From: Methanobacteriota archaeon
Lineage (GTDB): Archaea; Thermoplasmatota; DTKX01; VGTL01
Length of the DNA stretch: 52,492 bases
Direction of reading: 5' to 3'
NCBI GenBank assembly: GCA_016874675.1
Contig: VGTL01000012.1
Coordinates: 1-52,492 of the forward strand
In this document: positions 16,534 to 22,671 of the stretch, one piece after another
Layout of the letters: each line of letters starts with the position of its first letter
Numbering within the stretch: the first letter of the stretch is position 1
Program-made: the position numbers and the translations under genes
Notes under the pieces: generated by a model
Seen by the model: only the letters and a program-made list of their open reading frames with translations
Told to the model about the DNA's origin: nothing
The model's database searches: none

Positions 16534-17754
16534 ATGGCGACGCACGGAAGGCGCAGGACCCGGCTTGACCCCGGAAGCCGGAGGAAGGCCGGCCCGGGCA
16601 CGCGCGCCGTCCACGCCGGGGAGCCGGCCCGCGCCGGGGAGCCCCTGACCGTGCCGATCTACCAGTCGTCGGCCTTCCTGCTCGACCGGCCGGCCTACGA
16701 CGACATCGCCGCCGGCCGGCACCAGGCGCGCTGGGTGTACACCCGCTGGGGCAACCCCACGGCCGCGGCGCTGGAGGCCAAGGTGGCCGCGCTCGAGGGC
16801 TGCCCCGCCGCCGTGGCGGTCTCGTCGGGCATGGCGGCCATCTCGGCGACCGTGCTGGGCCTGCTGGGACGGGGCGACCGGGTGCTCGCCTCCCGCGACC
16901 TCTACGGCGGCACGCTGGGGTTCCTGAGAGGGCTCGGGGCCCGGGGCATCGCCGCCGACCTCGCCGACCAGGCGGACGCGGCCGCGATGGGGCGGGCGAT
17001 GAGGAAGGGGACCCGGCTCGTGTTCCTGGAGTCGATCACCAACCCCCTGCTGCGCCTGCCCGAGCTCGACGGGATCGCGGCCCTGGCGGCCGAGCGCGGG
17101 ATACCCGTTGCGGTGGACAACACCTTCGCCACGCCCGTCAACCTGAGGCCGTTTTGTCACGGCTCGTCGCTGGTCATCCACAGCGCCACCAAGTACCTGG
17201 GGGGCCACAGCGACCTGGTGGCGGGAGTGGTCGCCGGCGCCGATGCCCCGCTCGCCCGGGTGCGCGCGGCCAACGAGGAGCTGGGAGGGACGCCGGACCC
17301 CCACACCGCTTTCCTTGTGTCCCGGGGCATCAAGACGCTCCAGCTGCGGATGCAGCGGCACAACGAGAACGGGCTGGCCGTCGCCCGGCTCCTCGAGGGG
17401 CACCCGCGGGTGGCGCGCGTCATGTATCCCGGCCTAGAGAGCCACCCCCAGCACGCTCTGGCGCGCCGGCTCCTGGACGGCTTCGGGGGAATGGTCTCGT
17501 TCGAGATACGCGGCGGGCTCCCGGCCGCGATGCGCTTTCTGCGCTCGCTGCGGCTCTTCCTTCAGGCGGCGACCCTGGGCGGCGTGGAGAGCCTGGCGAC
17601 GGTGCCCGCCCTCACCTCGCACGCCCACCTCCCGCCGGCGGAGCGCCGCAGGATGGGGATATCCGACGGCCTGGTGCGGCTCTCGGTCGGAATCGAGGAC
17701 ATCGGGGACCTGGTCGAGGACCTGGAGCGGGGGCTCCGGGGCTCCCGGGGCTAG
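16534..17754 (+). CDS. Cys/Met-metabolism PLP-dependent enzyme
   Basis: 406 residues, full length for the trans-sulfuration family (cystathionine gamma-synthase, cystathionine lyase, methionine gamma-lyase, O-acetylhomoserine sulfhydrylase). Visible motifs: TRAVHAGEP at the N-terminus; YTRWGNPT substrate loop; AVSSGMAAISATVLGLL cofactor-phosphate region; ESITNPLLRLPE; AVDNTFATP with the PLP-ring aspartate; the Schiff-base lysine K220 in HSATKYLGGHSD; and LRLFLQAATLGGVESLA near the end. All catalytic residues are present, so it should be active in the cytoplasm. The exact reaction cannot be set from sequence. A weak TATA-like ttcataagcc lies about 35 bases upstream. Single gene. Confidence 0.85.
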   Translation: MATHGRRRTRLDPGSRRKAGPGTRAVHAGEPARAGEPLTVPIYQSSAFLLDRPAYDDIAAGRHQARWVYTRWGNPTAAALEAKVAALEGCPAAVAVSSGMAAISATVLGLLGRGDRVLASRDLYGGTLGFLRGLGARGIAADLADQADAAAMGRAMRKGTRLVFLESITNPLLRLPELDGIAALAAERGIPVAVDNTFATPVNLRPFCHGSSLVIHSATKYLGGHSDLVAGVVAGADAPLARVRAANEELGGTPDPHTAFLVSRGIKTLQLRMQRHNENGLAVARLLEGHPRVARVMYPGLESHPQHALARRLLDGFGGMVSFEIRGGLPAAMRFLRSLRLFLQAATLGGVESLATVPALTSHAHLPPAERRRMGISDGLVRLSVGIEDIGDLVEDLERGLRGSRG

Positions 17755-17822
17755 GACGGAACGGGCGAAGACTGAATTGATATTGAAAGACTGATAAATC
17801 CGCTGTCGACGTCTCGGCCGGC

Positions 17823-18213
17823 ATGAAGGCCCCCGAGAGAGCGTCACCGGAAAGGCCCGGGAAGGCCGAAGCCGTGGACCGGTACATCGCCGCCCTCCCG
17901 CCGGACAGGCGCGCCGCCATCGGCCGGCTCCGCCGGACTATCAGGGCGGCGGCCCCCCTGGCATCCGGTAAGATGGGCTGCTACATGCCGAATCCACTTC
18001 ACGCCTGAGAGGCCTCTCCCCGTGACGCTCGTGAGGCGGCTCGTGCGCGAGCGCGTCCGGGAGAACGAGGAGCGCGAGCGCCGGCGCAAGAATGCCCGCA
18101 GGAAAAAACGCCCCGCGGGACGGAGCCGGGGCAGGCGCGCGCCAGGAGCTATCAAGGCGCGGTGGACAGAAACCGATATTAGACCCCTCGCGCATACCAA
18201 CCAGCAACAGTGA
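17823..18213 (+). pseudogene. DUF1801 (YdhG-like) gene with out-of-frame internal deletion
   Basis: From ATG 17823 the frame encodes the start of a DUF1801/YdhG protein (VDRYIAALPPDRRAAIGRL, then IRAAAPLASGKMGCYMP) and stops at 18008. In the +1 frame, starting around 17998, the expected C-terminus appears: FTPERPLPVTLVRRLVRERV followed by RENEERERRRK. The central 40-60 residues are missing and the join, near 17990-17998, is out of frame. Neither piece would fold. The two ends are cleanly recognisable, which suggests a single recent deletion rather than gradual decay. Confidence 0.65.
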
Positions 18214-18217
18214 TTCG

Positions 18218-18436
18218 ATGCCCGGCCGCGGGGACGTCGCAACCGCCCGTGAATACGAAAGGAGGATAAGGAATCTTTTGGGCTATTCCAGCGAGGAGGC
18301 CAGGTCATTGGCCGAAAGGCTCCTTCAGGAGGCCGGCCGGAGCCGCAAGGTCTCGATAAGGCAGTTCAAGCACCTCGAGGGCCTCTTCGGGCCCGAGAGG
18401 CCCCCGGAATGGTACCGGCGGGAAAAAAAGGAATGA
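18218..18436 (+). CDS. Small helical hypothetical protein
   Basis: 72 residues, charged and mainly helical: ATAREYERRIRNLLGYSSEE, ARSLAERLLQEAGRSRK, IRQFKHLEGLFGPERPPEWY. No cysteines, signal or membrane segment. ATG 18218 lies about 40 bases after a TATA-like gatattaga (18174-18182). A run of five T follows the stop (18437-18441) and could end the transcript. No family recognised. Codon use is GC-rich like the surrounding chromosome, which supports it as a real gene. Confidence 0.5.
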   Translation: MPGRGDVATAREYERRIRNLLGYSSEEARSLAERLLQEAGRSRKVSIRQFKHLEGLFGPERPPEWYRREKKE

Positions 18437-18477
18437 TTTTTCGCAAAATGGGCGGGTCACGTGCTCACCTATGCAAA

Positions 18478-18489
18478 GCTATATTATCC
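18478..18489 (+). promoter_or_regulatory. TATA box of the small hypothetical gene
   Basis: gctatattatcc, A/T-rich in GC-rich DNA, about 60 bases before ATG 18547 with a ggtgga ribosome-binding site between. Confidence 0.5.
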
Positions 18490-18546
18490 ATCCAGCGATA
18501 TCGTAGCATCGGTCCGTGAAGGTTCCCGGCACGGACGGTGGATGGC

Positions 18547-18744
18547 ATGCGCAGCGGAATACTCGTGAGGCCCAGACCGGATTACAGCAAGATAGTCTAC
18601 CTGCTCAAGCCCCGCATACACCTCTCGGTGGACGGGGAGAACCTCTACCTGTCCAGCGACGACGTCCAGTGGCTTTTGAAACTGGACCGCCGGCTGGCCT
18701 CGGAGCTCGCCAAGAAGATACTGGAACTGGAGACTGGTGGCTGA
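18547..18744 (+). CDS. Small hypothetical protein
   Basis: 65 residues, MRSGILVRPRPDYSKIVYLL then KPRIHLSVDGENLYLSSDD and an amphipathic helix (VQWLLKLDRRLASELAKKIL). ATG 18547 follows ggtgga by 5 bases, and gctatattatcc (18478-18489) is a good TATA box. GTG 18538 is an alternative start. It converges with the archaeosortase gene 55 bases downstream. No family recognised. Confidence 0.5.
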   Translation: MRSGILVRPRPDYSKIVYLLKPRIHLSVDGENLYLSSDDVQWLLKLDRRLASELAKKILELETGG

Positions 18745-18798
18745 GAGACCGCCGACCGGCGCGCCGGGGGGCCCGTCCGGGCCGGCCGGGCGGCGGAA

Positions 18799-20043
18799 TC
18801 ACGAGAAGGGGTTCCCGCAAGAGGGGCATTTCTCGGGGATATCGTCGGGATCGATTCTGTGGCCGCAACCGTCGCAATACAGGGAGCGGTCGAACTTCTG
18901 GCCGCACTCGGGGCATTTCTCCGGGATGTCGCCGGGGTCGACGGCCGCGCCGCAGCCGGCGCAGCTCAGGGCGTCGGCGTCCGGTCGCTGCGACGGTCCT
19001 GCGCCGGCCTCACCAGCCGCGCGAGGCCGGCGCAGTATGAACCGGTACATCAGGTACCAGAAAACGGCGATCCAGCCCAGGAATATGAGCGTCCCGGCGT
19101 TCTCGTGCACGGCCATCATTGCGTCGTGGCCCCAGTACACCCCCGCCTCGACGATGACGACCATCCGCAGCAGGTTGGCGAAGTAGGCCGTGATGATCCC
19201 GAGGACCAGCGCCGCGCCCATCCGGCGGTCCATCCGGGCGTTCTCGACCAGAACGAAGGCGACGAACCCCGAGATGAACAGGAAAAGCGAATCCAGCCCG
19301 GCGCAGCCGGTGGATATGCCCAGGGTCCCGAACTGGCCGTTGCTCATCTGGTAGTCGATGTAGATTCCGTGGGCGGAGGCCCAGGCGCCGGTAAGGTTGA
19401 CGATGGCCGCGACCGGCACGCCGAGCAACCAGTGCACGAACCCGCCCGGCAGCTCGACCGTGCCCGTCGCCAGGCGGTACAGGCCCAGGGGCAGCACCAT
19501 CGTGGCGCTGTAGAGGAATATCAGGATGAGCGAGAAATCGCGCTCCTTGCCGTAGGCGCGCGGCACGAAGTTGTAGATGATGAGCACCGCCCCCAGGGCC
19601 CACATCGTCCAGTCCTGCGAGAGGAACTCGGTGGAGCGCGCGATGCCCAGGTTCCAGCCCAGGTCGATGAGGATGGCGACCAGGCCGATTATCGGGAGCC
19701 AGGGCCGGAGCCGGCCCCCGAGCGTGAGGTGGTGGATGAACCGGTCGGCGAGGTCCACCCGGCGGACGGGCTTTTGGGCAGGGGCCGCCCGCTCGATGAA
19801 CCGGACCCAGTAGATGGCCTTGGCCATGCCGACGATTATGAGCCCGAGGCCGAACCACCGGACGGGCACTATGTGCGTCAGGAGCTGGAGGTTGACCCCG
19901 ACGAAAGCCATTATCAGACCGACGGCCAGCCACCATCTGGGCGCCAAACCCAGGTGCCTTTGCGGCTTGCCCCCGGCGTCCTCCCTGCCCGTGTTCCCCC
20001 CTCCGGCCTTCCCGCCGCCCTTCCCCTTCCTTTTCCCGCCCAT
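18799..20043 (-). CDS. Archaeosortase/exosortase family protein with C-terminal zinc ribbons
   Basis: About 414 residues from ATG 20043. A basic N-terminus (GGKRKGKGGGKAGGG) is followed by roughly nine membrane helices. The family's active-site residues are visible: cysteine C247 in STGCAGLDSLFL, arginine in ANLLRMVVIV and histidine in VHENAGTLIF. These enzymes cleave C-terminal sorting signals of surface proteins and attach the product to the envelope. Unusually, after the last helix come repeated CxxC zinc-ribbon knuckles with DPGDIPEKCPECG/DPDDIPEKCPSCG motifs, a cytoplasmic appendage. No sorting-signal substrate is seen in this window. A longer start (ATG 20154) is possible, but that stretch contains an intergenic-type hairpin and is not protein-like. 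Confidence 0.8.
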   Translation of the reverse strand: MGGKRKGKGGGKAGGGNTGREDAGGKPQRHLGLAPRWWLAVGLIMAFVGVNLQLLTHIVPVRWFGLGLIIVGMAKAIYWVRFIERAAPAQKPVRRVDLADRFIHHLTLGGRLRPWLPIIGLVAILIDLGWNLGIARSTEFLSQDWTMWALGAVLIIYNFVPRAYGKERDFSLILIFLYSATMVLPLGLYRLATGTVELPGGFVHWLLGVPVAAIVNLTGAWASAHGIYIDYQMSNGQFGTLGISTGCAGLDSLFLFISGFVAFVLVENARMDRRMGAALVLGIITAYFANLLRMVVIVEAGVYWGHDAMMAVHENAGTLIFLGWIAVFWYLMYRFILRRPRAAGEAGAGPSQRPDADALSCAGCGAAVDPGDIPEKCPECGQKFDRSLYCDGCGHRIDPDDIPEKCPSCGNPFS

Positions 20044-20115
20044 CTCCCCTTGCCCCTTGCCCGAACCCCCCGGACTGGGGTCCGGGGTTCCTATGCTTCG
20101 CAAACGGACCCTCCT

Positions 20116-20129
20116 CGGGCTAAAGCCCG
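20116..20129. repeat. Small perfect hairpin in the archaeosortase leader
   Basis: cgggct-aa-agcccg forms a 6-bp perfect stem with a 2-base loop, extendable by two more pairs. It lies between the likely promoter (TATA on the minus strand near 20181-20192) and ATG 20043, so it would be in the 5' leader. Hairpins of this form occur as intergenic repeats in many genomes. Only one copy was seen here. Confidence 0.5.
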
Positions 20130-20180
20130 GGGCATCCCCAGCGCCATGCGCCATGCGCCTTCCATTGATATCGCCGCTCG

Positions 20181-20192
20181 CTTTTATATACG
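20181..20192 (-). promoter_or_regulatory. TATA box upstream of the archaeosortase
   Basis: On the minus strand cgtatataaaag preceded by A-rich acaaag (BRE-like). Transcription would start near 20155, about 110 bases before ATG 20043. The plus-strand reading (ttttatata) could also serve the divergent direction. Confidence 0.5.
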
Positions 20193-20442
20193 CTTTGTGA
20201 GAAAAGGGACCAGAGAGGCCTCCCCGGGAGGGGGTCGAATGAATTTGCGGGTTTTTTGGGATTATTGGGCTATTTTCCGAGGTGCTGGCGTGGCCCAAAA
20301 GTCACTGAAGGTCCGGTTGGGAAGAACGGTTATGGATGGGGTAGGAAACGCCCCCTTTGCCCCCATTTTGCAAGAATTTGGCGAAAACCATATTAACCCC
20401 TCCAGTGAATATGATGGTGCAACCGGTTATCAGCGAGGTTAC

Positions 20443-21093
20443 ATGGTCCAGGGCAAAGGGGAAAATGGAGCACGGACGGAAAGGACTGCGCAAGAGACCG
20501 GACCGGCACCGGAGAACGAGGGCGTCCAGGCAGCGCCGGTGGTACCAAAGCGGCCCCGGGGCCGCCCCCGCAAGCACCCCCTTCCGGGCGGAACCCCACC
20601 GGTCCCTCAGGAGAGCCGGTCCGTTCCGGAGGTTTCCCGCGTTGAAGGAGGCACGACCACCCCCCTGACACAGGTCGCGGCCAGGCGCCCCCGGGGCAGG
20701 CCGCGCAAGGCCACAGCCCATGACGGCACCCCGGGTTCTCCGGACGGGGGCGGTGGCAACGCTCCCGGCATGTCGGGCGGCCCCAGGGCGCCCTCGTCGC
20801 AGGCGGCCAACGGTGCCCCCGGGCCGCGCCGGAGAGGGCGCCGGAAGAAGGCCGCGCCGTCCATCCTCAATCCTTTCTGCCCGGACTGCGGGACCTACCT
20901 TCGCATGTTCCGGCCCCCGAGGGGCCGCTGGCGCAAGGTGTGCCCCCGCTGCGAGCCGGAGCGCATGATAATCAAGCGCGACTACCGCGACTACATCGAC
21001 AAGACCGGCATGCCCTGCAAGGACCGCGGGAAGTGCCGGCCGGAGCGCTGCGTCAAGGCGCTGGACTGCGAGGAGATGGCCCGGTTCCGCTGA
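20443..21093 (+). CDS. AT-hook and zinc-ribbon DNA-binding protein
   Basis: 216 residues. Three basic AT-hook-like motifs are spaced along a disordered Pro/Gly-rich N-terminal part: KRPRGRPRKHP, RRPRGRPRKAT and PRRRGRRKKAA. The C-terminal 65 residues hold a zinc ribbon (FCPDCGTYLRMFRPP ... KVCPRC) and further cysteines (MPCKDRGKCRPERCVKALDCEE). AT-hooks bind the minor groove of A/T DNA, so this is a likely chromatin or architectural DNA-binding protein; its target is unknown. ATG 20443 has cagcgagg just upstream and a TATA-like catatta near 20387. The frame is open back to ATG 20239, but codon use there is A/T-ending and unlike this genome's genes. Confidence 0.65.
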   Translation: MVQGKGENGARTERTAQETGPAPENEGVQAAPVVPKRPRGRPRKHPLPGGTPPVPQESRSVPEVSRVEGGTTTPLTQVAARRPRGRPRKATAHDGTPGSPDGGGGNAPGMSGGPRAPSSQAANGAPGPRRRGRRKKAAPSILNPFCPDCGTYLRMFRPPRGRWRKVCPRCEPERMIIKRDYRDYIDKTGMPCKDRGKCRPERCVKALDCEEMARFR

Positions 21094-21114
21094 GCCATTG
21101 CGCCCTGCGCCTCG

Positions 21115-21120
21115 TTTTTT
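21115..21120 (+). terminator. Poly-T terminator after the AT-hook gene
   Basis: Six consecutive T on the coding strand, 21 bases after the stop codon. Archaeal RNA polymerase commonly ends transcripts at such T runs. Confidence 0.5.
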
Positions 21121-21148
21121 CAAAAGCGGGCTGCAGCGGGGCCTGGGC

Positions 21149-21412
21149 CTATTTCCCGAAAAGTGGAAAGACCACCGACATGGTGAGGAGCGCACGGGCG
21201 CCGAAGCTGGTCCGGTCCCGGACCGGAGGCGACCCCTTGGCCGGCGCCTTCTCCTTGCGGCCCCGGGAAAGCTCGCTCCCGGTCGGCGGGGCGAGGCCGG
21301 CCACAAGACCCCTATGCCCCCCCATCCGCGGAAGGAGCGAGGCGCGCCGCGCACGTGTCGGGCAGCGGTAGGACTCGGAACGGAGCGACCTACAACCGGT
21401 GCTGCCAGACAT
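21149..21412 (-). CDS. Doubtful 87-residue open frame with a promoter
   Basis: The 400 bases between the AT-hook gene and the PRC-barrel gene contain no recognised gene. The best candidate is this minus-strand frame: MSGSTGCRSLRSESYRCPTR, a Gly/Arg-rich middle and an end in ARALLTMSVVFPLFGK. An A/T-rich box (agataaatattataatc on the minus strand, 21436-21452) lies 25-40 bases before its ATG, as in the leaderless genes nearby. The protein itself has no recognisable domain and may be fortuitous, or the promoter may serve an untranslated RNA. Confidence 0.25.
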   Translation of the reverse strand: MSGSTGCRSLRSESYRCPTRARRASLLPRMGGHRGLVAGLAPPTGSELSRGRKEKAPAKGSPPVRDRTSFGARALLTMSVVFPLFGK

Positions 21413-21493
21413 GTCGCGCTCCGGATTTGCCGTTCTGATTATAATATTTATCTCTCAGCTTGCGAGAGTTGCGGCCCGGTGTGACAACGGTCC

Positions 21494-21739
21494 TCAGTGG
21501 TTGAGCGGGCTGTACTCGGCCAGCCAGTCCCGGGTGGAGCGGCGCAGGATGAGCTTCTCGCCCTCGAGCGTGAGGTCCTGCAGGAGCGCCAGGAGAAGGT
21601 TCTCGCGGTTCCCGATGAGTACCTTCCCGTCGAAAAGATTGGTCTCCTTCCAGGAGATGGCCCGGATGGCGCCTAGGCAGCAACCGTCGGTGCCGAACAC
21701 CTCCCGGCCTAGGAGGTCGTTGGGCGACATCTTCGCCAT
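21494..21739 (-). CDS. PRC-barrel domain protein
   Basis: 81 residues with the PRC-barrel pattern: LLGREVFGTDGCCLGAIRAI at the start, a middle strand KVLIGNRENLLLALL and an end RSTRDWLAEYSPLNH. Stand-alone PRC-barrel proteins are common in archaea and are thought to be adaptor or RNA-metabolism-related folds; their role is not settled. A TATA box (gttaaata on the minus strand, 21764-21770) lies 25-31 bases before the ATG, giving a leaderless transcript. It is a paralogue of the protein encoded at 21954-22172, and the two are separated by a G-rich hairpin repeat. Confidence 0.7.
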   Translation of the reverse strand: MAKMSPNDLLGREVFGTDGCCLGAIRAISWKETNLFDGKVLIGNRENLLLALLQDLTLEGEKLILRRSTRDWLAEYSPLNH

Positions 21740-21763
21740 GATTTAGTATATGCCTGCGTTCGG

Positions 21764-21770
21764 TATTTAA
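21764..21770 (-). promoter_or_regulatory. TATA box of the first PRC-barrel gene
   Basis: ttaaata on the minus strand, 25-31 bases before ATG 21739. Confidence 0.55.
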
Positions 21771-21808
21771 CGGATTTTTCTCGGAATTTGAGACAGGGAA
21801 AGAAAATT

Positions 21809-21935
21809 GGGCAGCGGGGGGCGGGCAGCGGGGAGCAATGGACGACGGAGGGGCAGCGGGGGGCGGGCAGCGGGGAGCGGTGGCGAGACGGAGCCCGTCG
21901 TCCCCCGCTGCCCCACTGCCGCCCGCTGCCCCTCG
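21809..21935. repeat. G-rich word hairpin between the two PRC-barrel genes
   Basis: The left arm contains gggcagcggggggcgggcag twice (starting 21809 and 21851), each followed by cggggagc. After a short loop (gcgagacggagcccgtcgt), the right arm reads the complement, cccccgctgccccactgccg and cccgctgcccc. The whole is an imperfect inverted repeat of about 125 bases. It lies downstream of one PRC gene and upstream of the promoter of the other. Confidence 0.8.
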
Positions 21936-21953
21936 ACAATAGAAAAGAACCGT

Positions 21954-22172
21954 CTATCCCGTGTGGAACCCGTTGGCGAGCACGAACTGCCCGCCCGAGG
22001 GCCGAAGCTCGTCTATGCGGGCGAAGATGATGCCCTTCCCGTTCTCGATGGTGACCTCCTCGAACTCGCCCCGCATGCTGAGCTGGTGGATCCCCTTGAT
22101 GAAACCGAGGGGGACGCCGTTGTCGTCGAGGACTCGCTTTCCCAGAAGCTCCTTCGGGCCCATATTCTGCAT
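21954..22172 (-). CDS. PRC-barrel domain protein
   Basis: 72 residues: MGPKELLGKRVLDDNGVPLG, a middle FEEVTIENGKGIIFARIDEL, and an end QFVLANGFHTG. This is the compact PRC-barrel fold with an N-terminal strand pair carrying (L/V)G-V-D-G--LG. It resembles the neighbouring 81-residue protein in fold and size but is clearly diverged. ATG 22172 is 25-32 bases after a TATA box, again leaderless. The 500 bases upstream of the promoter are filled by a long repeat hairpin rather than genes. Confidence 0.7.
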   Translation of the reverse strand: MQNMGPKELLGKRVLDDNGVPLGFIKGIHQLSMRGEFEEVTIENGKGIIFARIDELRPSGGQFVLANGFHTG

Positions 22173-22196
22173 CGTGGCGTGACAGCCCGCCGAGCG

Positions 22197-22204
22197 TATT
22201 TAAT
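22197..22204 (-). promoter_or_regulatory. TATA box of the second PRC-barrel gene
   Basis: attaaata on the minus strand, 25-32 bases before ATG 22172. Confidence 0.55.
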
Positions 22205-22227
22205 CCTTTTCTCTCGGACGTCGAGAG

Positions 22228-22636
22228 GGCAGGGTGCAGGATGCAGGGTGCAGGATGGCAGGAATGGAGGAAGGCAGAAAGGCAGAAAGGCAGAAAGGCA
22301 GAAAGGCAGCAAGGGAAGGCAGCAAGGCAGAAAGGCAGCAAGGCAGCAAGGGAAGGCGGGAAGGCGGGAAGGCAGCAAGGGAAGGCAGCAAGGCAGAAAG
22401 GCAGAAAGGCAGCAAGGGAAGGCGGGAAGGCGGGAAGGCAGCAAGGGAAGGCAGCAAGGCAGAAAGGCAGAAAGGCAGCAGGGGGTATGGAACGAACCGT
22501 CGTCCCCTTGCTGCCTTGCTGCCTTGCTGCCCGGCTGCCATCCCTTGCTGCCCTGCTGCCTTGCTGCCCGGCTGCCATCCCTTGCTGCCCTGCTGCCTTG
22601 CTGCCTTGCTGCCTTCCTGCCCCCTGCCCCCTGCAA
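22228..22636. repeat. Long degenerate-word hairpin (about 400 bp)
   Basis: The left arm (about 22231-22483) begins with gggtgcagga-type words and continues as 8-mers ggcagaaa, ggcagcaa and ggcgggaa in changing order, with a block of about 74 bases duplicated. A loop of about 25 bases (gtatggaacgaaccgtcgtc) follows. The right arm (about 22503-22633) is made of ccttgctg, ccctgctg and cccggctg words, also with an internal duplication. Right-arm words are the reverse complement of left-arm words. No plausible gene lies within. It separates the PRC gene from rfcL. Confidence 0.9.
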
Positions 22637-22640
22637 CAAC

Positions 22641-22647
22641 ATTATAG
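22641..22647 (+). promoter_or_regulatory. TATA box of rfcL
   Basis: attatag lies 25-31 bases before GTG 22672 and directly abuts the right arm of the long hairpin repeat. Confidence 0.55.
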
Positions 22648-22671
22648 CGTCCCATTCCCATTCCGACGTCC

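Noticed and set aside
18859-20442. Long plus-strand open frame antisense to the archaeosortase, continuous with the AT-hook gene
   Set aside because: It is the GC-bias shadow of a clear membrane-protein gene on the other strand. Its protein is low-complexity Asp/Gly/Pro/Arg with no domain, and the AT-hook protein has its own start at 20443.
20239-20442. Upstream extension of the AT-hook protein from ATG 20239, which has a good ribosome-binding site
   Set aside because: The codons are A/T-ending and unlike the genome's genes, and the peptide is not protein-like. Kept only as an alternative start.
21094-21493. Structured RNA (RNase P or SRP RNA) in the 400-base gap
   Set aside because: GC-rich with some local inverted repeats, but none of the conserved core motifs were found by eye.
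22228-22636. CRISPR array
   Set aside because: No constant-length direct repeats separated by unique spacers. The region is two complementary arms of short degenerate words.
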